From contig NC_073693.1 of assembly GCF_029784155.1 (NCBI RefSeq), positions 21,426,002 through 21,490,001 on the forward strand: a DNA stretch of 64,000 nt, read 5' to 3'. Shown in pieces: positions 48,801 through 58,098 of the stretch. The notes below the pieces were generated by a model that worked only from the letters and a program-made list of their open reading frames with translations, was not told where the DNA came from and did no database searches. Numbering within the stretch: position 1 is the first letter of the stretch; each line of letters starts with the position of its first letter. The DNA comes from Uranotaenia lowii. Lineage: Eukaryota; Arthropoda; Insecta; Diptera; Culicidae. The translations under genes and the position numbers were made by a program.

Positions 48801-51800
48801 CCTGATTACCATCTTGCGGGTGCACTTCCCGCACTTCAAGGCGAAGACTACCGTATGACGGCGACGAGAATGAGTGTAGCGGAGCTCCGTTGCCCGGACG
48901 AAACTGAAAGGAGTTGTAGGAAAGTGCCTTTTTTCGGCTTTTCCTCTCCGTAGTCCGATGAATTTTGACCTATAACATATGTTATGTTACCCTCATCATT
49001 ATTTTTACGTGGGACCGACTGTGTCGCTAGCTGGTAGTTAATTATGTGTCAAGCGGTGGGAGTTTTTCTTTCCGGGTCTATTCGCTCGTCATGGCCGTTT
49101 TTTTTTGGTTGGTTTGATTGGAGGAAGTTGTTAGAGACGATGTTGATGAACCGGGTCCGGTTTGGACCCGACAACAGATGGCGGTGTCAAAAGGATAATT
49201 TCTTAGGTTTTCCCAGCATCTTCAACCGTTGAAAATTATACCGATAAATCTTCTCAGATTACACACCTCGTTAGTGATTTGGTGTCCGGTACAAGACGTT
49301 GTAAAAAGGAGTTTTTATGGTTTCGTTAAATGTTGTTTAATTTTTACGATTTCCGTCGATAATAGTATTTATTATGTGTATAGCACCAATGTCCCTTTTT
49401 AACAACAAACGCTATACGAACCGTTTTCAATCAAAGCACTCACAGTTTTTTCGTAAGTAGTTTGTTTTTGTAGTTTAGGAAAGACGTTTGTAATCCGGAA
49501 GTGTGAAGCAACCCGATTTCGACCATTTGAATAAAAAAAATCAGGAATAAAAAGTGTCCAAAAACTTACCTCGCGCATGTAGCTGCTTCAGATGGTCGAC
49601 GGTGAGCTGCAGGATTTCGGCCTTCTCCAGCTTGGCGGAGCCCTGCTTTTCGTAGGCACTCGGGACCAGTCGCTTCAGTTCGGAGAGCGAGGAATTGATC
49701 CGGTCCCGGCGTTTCTTCTCGATCACGCCGCGCCGTCGTTTGCGGCTCTGCAGTTGACAGCTGTCCGATTCGCCAGGTGAGACACTGCGTGTGTGTGGGA
49801 AAGAGGAAAAATCATGAGTAAAGTCTCGCTAAATTAGCCACGGCATTTCTTGAGGAACTGAACCATGAAACGGACAGATAAAGTCAAGAGAGAGAGCATA
49901 AATATTATGGGGGAATTCCTCGTTCATTCGTTCTCGGTTTGAGCGTTGTGTGTAACATAATATATGACTTTTTCCATTCGGTTACCCCCGCCGCCCTTAG
50001 TCGGGAGACCCTTATAAACTTTTCCGAACGGTATTTCTAAAATGGTTTGGTTCCCACGCTTAGCGATCTCCTACCCCAGAGGAGCTCCTTCTTATGTTGT
50101 TGTGTTTCTTTTCAGCAGAGGGGACACAACTTGAATATGCGAAAAAGAGCTTTAACAAGAAAAGTCGGAAGATACAAATACACAAATTCTGTTTCCAGCT
50201 GGAAGCTCCCGTCAAATGGACTGGAATAAACGAACAAACCGTTGGGTTTACGAAATTTGGAACCTTAAGGAAAGTTCTACAAAAGCCATTCCAAAAGTGA
50301 GTTCGCTGACGGTAAATATGTTTCCATTCAAATCGATAGCGAAAGATACTTTTTCTCCAAGAGACGAATGACTCGTGAAATACTCTGGCTATCAATAACC
50401 TCCCGGACAATTCCGGAATCTACTTATTGGCACGTCACGTGACACGGCGAAGAGTTCAAAGTCAATAGAAAAAGAAGAACAAACGGAGTCAATCGATGAC
50501 GGGACGATTTTGGTTTTCTCTGAAAGGACTCCGTGCATCATCAATCATACAATTTTATCTTATGAAAACGGCGCTAAATTAGGTGCATGCTGCTGCTGTT
50601 ATCTACTTCTGTTCCCGAAAGTACCGGAAACGAAACCCTTTTCGAGAGGCAGAAAAAAAACTAATCAGTCCGTGTCCGATTGTGATCGCGAAGAATCGGG
50701 ATTATCGATTGAGATTATTGATGGGTTCTCGGTCGGAGTGATTGGATGGAACAACAACAACAATCAACGAGACAACATCCTTCCGAGGGGAATTGGGATT
50801 GCCAATTAGCACCTCGCATTGGATTTGTACGGTTAAAAAACGAGTAGTCATTCTAATGCTGATAGTCAAGTTTCTAAAAAGTGGAAGAGGTTGTCAAAAA
50901 AAATCACTCTTCAGGGAGGACATAGAATCAGGCATATGAATTCATATTTTAAAATGTTCGACGGATTTTGATTTCCGTTAGAATCAGTTATAGACTGAAA
51001 TTCCTGGCGGATTAAAAAAAATTTAATCCTCTGGCGGGACTTGAACTTGCCAACTTCGGCTTGGAGACCTCCTATTTTGATAGAATTTTGGAGTAATCTA
51101 GCTAACCAGATTACGGGTTTAAGTCTCTCTGGATGTTCGGTAATTATTTTACACGTTTTTCCGTAAACGTGTTCATTCCTTCTTCACGTCGAAAACCTGA
51201 ATTCCAAATGTAGACTGATTTTCTTCCCAATTTTCAGTTGTGCTCAGCTTTGTGCTCTAATTTTGAATCCTAAATCTAGTTGGAATTATAAAAAAAAAAA
51301 ACCGATTGTAAGAATTTGCAAAGTTCGACTGCCTGTCCGAGAATCAAAATCACAATTTAATTTAAGCAAAATACTATTAAATTTCCTTAAGACAAATTTA
51401 TAAACTTTTTTTTTACAAATTCAGTAGAGTACTGACAATTGAGGAAAATTGGCCGGACAATAATTTATGAAACATTTTCTAAGTAATCGACGATCACGAC
51501 TAAACTGAGAAATAAACAGCGGAATTTATAAAGCACGTTAAAAAGTCTAGAAACTTGATATAAATACATTTGAAAAATTTGAAATACATTTTGCACACAA
51601 ATGCCAATTTGGATTAGATTCAAAAACATCTAAAAATCATTTTCATCATCAATCACTCAAATCTAATATTTTTGCCTCATAATTTGAACTAAAAGTGAGT
51701 ATCCTAAGTCGAAAGTTTTAATCATAATTTTGTCAATATTCTTATGTTAGAATTTTTAGCTCTTATTTGTCTCAAACCTTTCCGTTCAAATATAAAAATT

Positions 51801-52459
51801 TGAATTTTCCCCCTTTTTCCTCTTGATTTCAGTTGGATTTTAACTCAGTAAACTAGCCCGAGTAACTGGAATTCAGAACCGAATTCAAAATTTGTACTCA
51901 AAGTTAAAATTTTGCCAATAATCAACTAAAATAGCTCTTGAATAGAGTTTGGCCCTGAACATTTGATCATCAAAAACGAATACACAATGAAACATGTTTA
52001 AGGGAAATATGAAAAAAGCTATCTGGCAGGACTTGAATTCGCATTTTATAAACCAAAAACCGAAAACAGTATTCCTTTACAGTTGCAAATTTTCATTGTC
52101 ATTTGCAATAAAAATGTTAAGTTCAGTTGAGATAGAATCCGGGATTAGAATTTAAATTCAACAAAAAGATCCTCGAAACAGGCTTCAGGAAAGTTTAAAG
52201 ATTTAAGTTGGGCAAAAAATAATACTCACTGTTCCTTGGAGGATTCCTCCGAGTAGAGATCGTCATCGGAGAGGGACTCCGATAGTGTTCGCTTAAGTCC
52301 CTTGGACGAAGGTGGGGTCCAGGTGTTGTTGTTGTGCTGCTGCTGCTGCTGATTTGGGGTCGAACTGGCCACCGGAATACCGGCCGGTGCCACGCCGACA
52401 GCACTCGAGTAACCCCAATGGAGCGGCGTTCCATGGTGATGATGATGATGGTGATCCAT
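45142..52459 (-). CDS. Hey: Hey: hairy/E(spl)-related bHLH-Orange repressor with YRPW motif (3 coding exons)
   Basis: Joined exons 52459-52230, 49784-49570 and 45860-45142 give 1164 nt, 387 residues plus stop. All junctions are GT-AG and the phases fit. Residues 1-89 are low complexity (His run after the start Met, Gln/Asn runs). The basic helix-loop-helix spans about 91-147 and starts [17 protein letters not shown]. Gly96 stands where Hairy/E(spl) proteins have Pro, a hallmark of the Hey subfamily. The Orange domain spans about 162-208 ([19 protein letters not shown]). The tail is rich in Ser, Tyr and Gln and ends [12 protein letters not shown], with YRPW at 378-381. Hey proteins are nuclear repressors that bind CACGTG-type E-boxes and act downstream of Notch. 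The usual TE(I/V)GAF after YRPW is replaced by GAEMAC. Identity is secure; exact exon ends come from splice consensus only. Confidence 0.95.
45861..49569 (-). other. Hey: Hey intron 2, 3.7 kb, with an inserted mariner
   Basis: GT-AG intron that holds a decayed DD37E mariner (47312-48294, opposite strand to Hey) and five of the seven Su(H) consensus sites. The stretch 46050-46870 is less AT-rich than typical introns here and could be an enhancer; no other gene is visible. Confidence 0.85.
47312..48294 (+). pseudogene. Decayed DD37E-like Tc1/mariner transposase in Hey intron 2
   Basis: A 207-codon open segment starts [20 protein letters not shown]. It has two helix-turn-helix regions (about residues 22-45 and 80-105) and the first catalytic region [13 protein letters not shown] (Asp at 147-148). 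The frame breaks near 47912. The next frame carries [11 protein letters not shown] and [16 protein letters not shown] (second Asp), then a stop near 48062. A small deletion removes the usual proline-rich stretch before [11 protein letters not shown] (Glu). The homologous tail ends YEYE at 48294. With the deletion filled, the Asp-Glu spacing would fit DD37E. I could not identify its terminal repeats. Confidence 0.82.
49570..49784 (-). CDS. Hey: Hey coding exon 2 (bHLH)
   Basis: The acceptor is ACACGCAG|TGTCTC and the donor CGCGAG|GTAAGT. The 215 nt encode the whole bHLH region without interruption, from [10 protein letters not shown] to QLHAR. Vertebrate Hey genes split the bHLH between exons; here it lies in one exon. 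Confidence 0.93.
49785..52229 (-). other. Hey: Hey intron 1, 2.4 kb
   Basis: GT-AG intron. It contains two Su(H) consensus sites within the 275 bp next to exon 2 (49794-49801 and 50051-50058), one CACGTG near 50437, and a tRNA-like relic near 51027-51120. The rest is AT-rich without a recognised feature. Confidence 0.85.
51027..51120 (-). repeat. tRNA-like relic (possible SINE fragment)
   Basis: On the minus strand an A-box-like CTGGTTAGCTAGATTA is followed, about 55 nt later, by a B-box-like AGTTCAAGTCCCGCC and CCAGAGG. The arms do not form a good cloverleaf. A related B-box-like AATTCAAGTCCTGCCAGA occurs on the same strand near 52022-52040. Together they suggest fragments of a tRNA-derived repeat rather than functional tRNAs. 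Confidence 0.3.
52230..52459 (-). CDS. Hey: Hey coding exon 1
   Basis: The ATG at 52459-52457 opens [10 protein letters not shown]. The exon encodes residues 1-76 plus two bases of codon 77 and ends in KEESS/SSKE-type acidic sequence. The donor is CA|GTGAGT. No earlier in-frame Met is seen on the minus strand just upstream, where the DNA turns into a T/A-rich leader. Confidence 0.88.
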
Positions 52460-52857
52460 ATTAATTTTTTTTAAAAATAGTTTTAAATACTAATTTTGGT
52501 TGAAGTCACTTTCACTTTTTTGATACACTTTTAAAATTTTCTTAAGAGGTTGTTTGGTTTCAATTAGTTAGGCACAAGTTTGAAATCTAATCTCTCGTAA
52601 CCGTTAATGATTGTGCAAAGCTTTAACACTTGCAATTTGCGTCACTTATTATCGCCAATAGTTGGAACACAATCTGCAGACTTAAACTGTTGCTCCAATT
52701 AAAGATGTTATAAAGATGCACTTGTGTACTTTTTCTTTGGAGGAAGCGCGTGTGCCAAGCGTACGTGCGTGCGGCACTTTGTGTTGTGCGGTGCCAAGGA
52801 CAGAAAAGCAGAAGAGTTGTTGCGCGCGTTTTCCGGTTTTTGCGACCGTAAGGCCTA

Positions 52858-53946
52858 CACGTGACTTGTCATGTGTACAAACGACGTCCGACTGATTTAA
52901 TGACGTATGCCGAACGCATGCAATGCATGTGCCATCCCCACTCCTGCCGGCAATGTTTACGATTTTTATCACCGGCAGCCTAGCGGTAGGCAAACACAAT
53001 GCAAAACAGAGCGCGAGTGAGCGAGAGAACGTACCAAAAAAGAGAGAGTTCGTCCTTTCATTCAACTGTTTCTATACAAACAGTTATTCGAGTTCTCAGC
53101 AGGACCCTTTCCTTCTCAGTAGGCCATGATCAAAACAACTCCGAGCGAGGGTGATTTCTCTTCCGAGAAATCACAGGTTGCTGAGAATGAATCCTTTCCG
53201 GGCAATTTTCGGTAGAGGGGGAAACGCTTTCTTCCGAACTTCATTCATTGTTTACCCCCACTCCGGGCCATTTCGGATGAACAGGTTCATCCACAGAATA
53301 AATTTACTCAGGAAATCCACTTCGGAGTAACCAAAACAATAAACCGAAGAGAGACAGAGAGCAAAATCTCCCGTTGACCTCGCACGTGGTCGAGGGTTTC
53401 CCGTTGGTCGTGAGCAAAGACGTGTGATCGGCTCGTGACCGAAAGAAACAGCACTAACCCCATCTCGTTCTAACCAACGTCATCAACACCGACGGTTGCC
53501 AAAAAGTGTGCATCAACAAAGCGGAAAGTGGCATCGGTAGAATCCGCGTGGCGGTCATCATCCCGTTCGTCCGGCCTGTGTGGGTCCCGCCTGGGGTTTC
53601 GGTTTCTGGGGTTCGGTGCCGTGGGTTTCCAATTGTGGGAGGTGTGTCAATGATCTGATCTTTTTGTTTTATTCCAGACCTTCCCGAGCTAATGGTTTGC
53701 TGGTTTTTTTTTTTCAGTCGTTGCACTTGTTGAGAAGATTTTCCGTTGGAGAAGCAACGTCTGCCGGTCGTCCGCGTGAGGATCCGCTTGTTGCGCGCGC
53801 GTTGTTTTTTGGTCACGTGTGGGGCTGGCTGTCTGCCGCCGGTCCGTGAATCAATCCATCCATCCGGTCGATTGTCAGTCAGACGATTTGCCATGGCATG
53901 GCTGCGGTTTTCGGTCGTTTGTTAGTGGATCAATTGGAGACACGTG
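52858..53946. promoter_or_regulatory. Four CACGTG E-boxes in the Hey promoter region
   Basis: CACGTG occurs at 52858-52863, 53383-53388, 53814-53819 and 53941-53946, four times in 1.1 kb against an expectation of about 0.3. Hey-family bHLH-Orange proteins bind CACGTG, as do Myc/Max and some other bHLH factors. The most proximal box overlaps the candidate DPE, so self-repression is plausible but inferred. Confidence 0.45.
52861..52895 (-). promoter_or_regulatory. Candidate Inr + DPE core promoter of Hey
   Basis: On the minus strand TCAGTC (52895-52890) matches the arthropod initiator, placing +1 at 52893. AGTCA at 52866-52862 matches the DPE consensus RGWYV at exactly +28 to +32. No TATA box is seen at -30. 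This would give a 434-nt 5' UTR without an intron before the Hey ATG. GA-rich blocks near 53020-53050 lie upstream. Promoter assignment is by motif and spacing only. Confidence 0.45.
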
Positions 53947-54602
53947 CTGTATCCATACCAAAGAGGTGTTAATGTACGTTTTGCTATCCAACAAGTGCAT
54001 TCGGTGACCTTGACATATAATCACGGTCGTCAACGCGGATTTTCGGGATGAATCTGGTGCTGTGCTATCGATTGGACACGATTCAAACTAAGTCCGCCAC
54101 TCATTGAGCATCATGGTTTTTTGAATACTAGCGAAGTTAGAACCATATATGGCCGGGCTTCGACATGAGAAATCTTAGAAACAACAAAAATTGGATCTTT
54201 TGTTATTCAGATTCAAGATCAAAGAACAAAAATAATTGACTGAAATTAATTCGTTCAACTATAAAATAACGAAAAATTCAAAGATTTTGTCTTTAGTTGC
54301 TGACATTTGCACATCAAGTTCAAGTGTCTCGAAAAATGCTGATGGCGTTCAGTTCGGTCTGGTCGAATCCCGACCATATTGAAGTAACATTTTATGCATA
54401 AGGAAGAGGTATTTTTTGAAACTACATTGACCTACTCCAAATCTTTTGCCTAAATGTTTTGGTATCTACATGAAATGTTATTTTTTATTCATGTTAAAAA
54501 TTGATGTAAAATCACAGATGGACAAATGTACCATACCATCTTCAGAAACTTGTGTAAAATTTCAAATGCTTTCTTTTGAAGAAGCCGTAAAAAAATGACG
54601 AA
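52896..54602. other. Region upstream of Hey; no further gene recognised
   Basis: From 52900 to about 54100 the DNA is moderately GC-rich with GAGA-type words (53022-53048) and E-boxes, which is compatible with regulatory sequence. Overlapping open frames at 53454-53894 show no domain. From about 54150 the sequence becomes AT-rich and repeat-like. Confidence 0.4.
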
Positions 54603-54662
54603 AAACAGTGCAATCTGTTGCTTGATTGTAACTCTTCAACGGCGCTATAGATTGCACTGTTT
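54603..54662. repeat. Inverted repeat, 14-bp arms
   Basis: AAACAGTGCAATCT at 54603-54616 pairs perfectly with AGATTGCACTGTTT at 54649-54662 around a 32-nt loop. It is probably a MITE end pair or a short foldback; no target duplication was identified. Confidence 0.55.
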
Positions 54663-54772
54663 CTAGATAGCTCTTTTGAAAGTAACAATTTTCCGAAAGG
54701 GCTCAATTGTATAGAAATTTATAGATAAATAAACTTAAATAGATTGAACAACTGTTTTTTTGTAAGTTCTTT

Positions 54773-54835
54773 ATTTGGCTCCTTAAAGCCTAAAGGTATG
54801 AGCCGTTTATACCTTTAGGCTTTAAGGAGCCAAAT
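54773..54835. repeat. Perfect 27-bp hairpin with 9-nt loop
   Basis: The arms 54773-54799 and 54809-54835 are perfectly complementary over 27 bp and enclose gagccgttt. The left arm starts ATTTGGCTCCTTAAAGCC. There is no T-run or tRNA-like context. It could be a MITE remnant, a cruciform-prone palindrome or a small-RNA precursor; sequence alone does not decide. Confidence 0.7.
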
Positions 54836-54969
54836 CCGTTACTACCAATTTTCGAAATACTATACAAAAAGTAGGAAAACGACGGTTCTAATGAATCTCT
54901 AGGTATATTAAAAGTAGACTATTTGAGTTCAAATTTTAAAGACATCATGTTAACAAAATCCCGTAAACC

Positions 54970-55470
54970 CACCAACACAAGAAGGAATGCGTGCTACCCA
55001 CTGCCTCGATTCTAGTACCCTCCAAAGGAAAATTATTGGCATGCCGAGTGTTGCTAGACTTTGGATCCCAATCTAATTTTGTAACACAGTCTTTCATTAA
55101 ACGCGCTGGTCTATCCACTGAGCCTACTAATATCAACGTCCGAGGTTTCGGAAATTCAACAAAGTCGATTCAAGAGAAAGTCATGGTACAGTTGAGAGCC
55201 AGAATGTCTGTTATTCAAAGAACCGTCAAGATGCTAGTTACAGATTTTATAACGGATCCTGTGCTCAATAACGACATTGAAATTGATAGTTGGGCGATGC
55301 CAGACTTAACACTAGAAGATTCTGAGTTTTATCTTTCTAGACCAGTTGACTTGCTGTTGGGAATTACTGTAGTAATGGAAATTTTAAAAGATGGGAATCT
55401 TGAAATCAGTCCCCATTTACCACACTTACAAAACACCCATCTCGGATGGATAGTGGGTGGATCTGTAACC
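54970..55470 (+). pseudogene. BEL/Pao-type LTR retrotransposon pol fragment (protease region)
   Basis: The + strand frame reads KKECVLPTASILVPSKGK, then CRVLLDFGSQSNFVTQSF, and later RPVDLLLGI and HLGWIVGGSV. This order matches the aspartic-protease part of BEL/Pao polyproteins. The catalytic triad is normally DSG; here it is DFG, which would impair the enzyme. No LTRs or reverse transcriptase follow; the sequence switches abruptly to a LINE tail near 55470. Confidence 0.72.
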
Positions 55471-55876
55471 AAAATGAATGAGTACTTACACAGGTCTCTT
55501 GACAGGACATTGTCCAACAAAACAGCATTTCAAAAGGATAAATATAATTCAAAACGATGACTGTCGGTTCTGCGGGTTCGAAAAAGAAACTGCAGAGCAT
55601 CTTCTATGCAACTGCTGCGCCCTCCTAAATAGGAGAGAGCCAGTACTTGGGGCTGAGTTAATAAGCGCACATGACATATAGTTGCATATCAGCCCTAAGA
55701 AGGTTATATCATACATCTTTGATATCATACCCGATTGGGATCAAATGCTTAGTCAGCAATCAACTGTCACTCCAATCAATAGTGCAGGTTAACCTAAAAG
55801 CATATAGTAACACGGGGTAAATACCACAATAGATCAACTACTGGTCGCAGTGGGCTCTCCCTACAAGGAAAAAAAA
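55471..55876 (+). pseudogene. Non-LTR retrotransposon 3' end with poly(A) tail
   Basis: In another frame from the BEL/Pao piece, the + strand gives STYTGLLTGHCPTKQHFKR, then DDCRFCGFEKETAEHLLCNC. This is the Cys/His-containing tail that follows the RNase H or RT domain in I/Jockey-like LINEs. A short 3' UTR with ctactggtcgcagtg follows, and an A8 run at 55869-55876 ends it. The 5' truncation plus poly(A) is the normal product of retroposition. Confidence 0.72.
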
Positions 55877-57172
55877 TAGCCATTGTAATGTTGATCATTT
55901 GTCTTCAAGAAACTATTTGTCTAAAACGCTTATATCGTATTCGTTTTCACCACCCGAAAGTGTTGCACCATCCACGCCGAAAACGAGCATGAATCGAGTT
56001 TTGCCCTCACCTTTGTTGGTGTGCGTGAAATCGGCAGTGTCAACAGAAAATATCAAGCTGTCAAAATCCATTACAGTTGGTTTGGCAGTTTAGCTGTTTT
56101 AGCTCGCCATAAAGAGGAGAAGAAGAAGAAGAATTACAGTTGGTATTTGTTTTAGCTTGATTTCGAAAATTGAAATCAAATTTACTTTAGTTGATCATTG
56201 TTTTTAAATAAAATGAAAATTTTAGCATGAATTTATATATTATGTTGAATTGTGAAGATTTCAGATTTATTTTGCTTGGTAGATTTGCCTCTGGCCCTGA
56301 TGATTACTGTAATACTGGCTGATTCTGGGCGGTCTATGTTTGCTGCTGCTGGAATGCAGTTACCCCAGCTTGATGGTTGCGATATTTGGTCTTGAGAGTA
56401 ACGTTTATTCCTCGCAAATCTCATCTTCGTTCGAGTATTTCCGTTTCAGATAACAAATAAAACTTGGAAGTCAAAACGGCGAACTCGGATCGCGGAAGTC
56501 GGGGGAAAAGAATTTCGATAACAGACCGAAACGAACAAAATTCAAGCCAAGCCCCCAATGCGGGTGCAATCTCGAACTATAACTTTTTTTAAAGGCAACG
56601 GGTTGGAATCCGAAACTTGGCGCAACCGAGCATCGTCACCATTAAGCACAGTTCTTTCACGATTTTCACGAATTTGATTCCGCCAGATCTTTGGGTTGGA
56701 CTTTCTGCACTCGGATTTGCTGCTCGCTATCCGGGTGAAATTCTACGCCGAAACGGCACTGGTATTGAATCCGGATTCTTTGGGATAAATAAAGGGAAAA
56801 AAACAGCTCGAACGCAATTTAGTAGTATAGCAGTATAGAAATAAATCAACCAGCTGATATTTGTTTACATCGGGAAGCACGTCCTGTCAAAATTCATGAT
56901 AGTATTGGTAAGAGCGCAAGCAACACCGAATATTTTCAGAGTGTTCCACCGTCCACATTATGGTGCACTACCAGTGGACTACTCATCGTGAAAACGAGCA
57001 TGAAAACAGCAAAAAGTGCACTACCAGTAGTGCACCGGTGCACTACCAAACGTAAACGAATTCTCTATTAGTTTCGGCAGAAAATATTTGATCGCCTTTT
57101 TCATATTTTAAGTCCAATCACTCGACTTTGAGTTCGCATCTTATCAGATTTATTTGAACCAATTCGAACCTT
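55877..57172. other. No gene recognised; possible unknown first exon on the minus strand
   Basis: A minus-strand frame (56424-56233) starts MRFARNKRYSQDQISQ after a moderately GC-rich leader (56600-56425) and could be a first coding exon. No domain, homologue or downstream exon is identifiable, so I do not call a gene. The rest contains direct repeats of gtgcactaccagt near 56965-57050, which look repeat-derived. Confidence 0.3.
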
Positions 57173-57247
57173 TGCGAATGTGGAGAGGTGTACGAGCACT
57201 TAGACCACGTCGTTTGGAGATGTCCGAAGTTCGAAGAACATCGAACG
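57173..57247 (+). pseudogene. LINE ORF2 tail fragment
   Basis: This 25-codon frame reads CECGEVYEHLDHVVWRC followed by PKFEEHR. The C-x-C...H...W-x-C pattern is the zinc-knuckle-like tail of R1/Jockey-type LINE ORF2 proteins. It is isolated from any other LINE sequence and lies just left of a DNA transposon. Confidence 0.55.
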
Positions 57248-58098
57248 ATGACACCAGGGAAATGGATCAATGGATCATTGCGGAAAACGCATTAGGCACT
57301 AAATGCTTAAGGGAACATCCATAAATGACGTAGCATTTGGGGGGGGGGGGGGGGTGTTTGACTTTGTTTGACGATGTGTGACGAGAGGGGGGTAGGGGTT
57401 CAAGCACAGTTCAAGTAAAGCTACGTAGCTTTAATTAAATATCGAAAAAAAAAATATCAAAATTGTTTTGAGTAATTTTCACTTTCAAGCGCCCCTTGGT
57501 TGTGCTTTTTCCATACATACGCATACACTGTATCAAACAGATTTTCGGTTGAAGGTCCCCAATCCATCTGCTGCAGGGAATAAGCACTTTGCTTCATTGT
57601 TTGTCATTTCCTGAATGGATTTGAGCGAAATTATGCCAAAACTGTTTTCTGACGAAACTATGCGTTTTAGACCTATAGTGTCTTCGAGACAAATGAACTA
57701 CATTACAAGAGACAAAAAATTGTTTTTTTTTTTGGAAAATTGATTAATCCACCTAGCAGTGAGTTAGAAAAACTAACTTTTTTAACTTCCCTTTTAGAGC
57801 TATACTGTCTGAGGAAAGTTTTTAGCTTGTATCAATTCTAGCAACTTTGCCAAAGAAGTCATTACTGTATCAATAATAGTTTCAAAGTTATGTCAATTTA
57901 AAAAAATATATCATCAATTTTCAGTTTTTTTCATTATAACCTTTTTGCGAGTGATATTTTATATAAAATATGTTCTAGACAGTTTTGGAGGTAGTATTGT
58001 TACACACTTTTGCTGAATACACTGTATAAAAATTTTGAAGTTTGGTCGAGATATCTTGAAAATACTCAACAAAAATAGTCATTTTTAGATGGTTATAT

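Larger units (their letters stand above)
46078..50058. promoter_or_regulatory. Cluster of seven Su(H) (CSL) consensus sites in Hey introns
   Basis: Exact matches to YGTGRGAA on either strand: 46078-46085 (-), 46417-46424 (-), 46827-46834 (+), 47161-47168 (+), 48705-48712 (+), 49794-49801 (+) and 50051-50058 (-). By base counting this 8-mer class should occur about once per 8 kb on two strands, so seven in 4 kb is well above chance. Su(H) is the DNA-binding effector of Notch, and Hey genes are Notch-responsive. Binding itself is not shown by the sequence. Confidence 0.5.

Noticed and set aside
53454..53894. 146-codon minus-strand frame upstream of Hey
   Set aside because: Low-complexity basic composition, overlapping frames on the other strand and no domain; lies in the probable regulatory region.
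54773..54835. Rho-independent-type terminator
   Set aside because: The DNA is eukaryotic, and there is no T-run after the stem nor a gene ending there.
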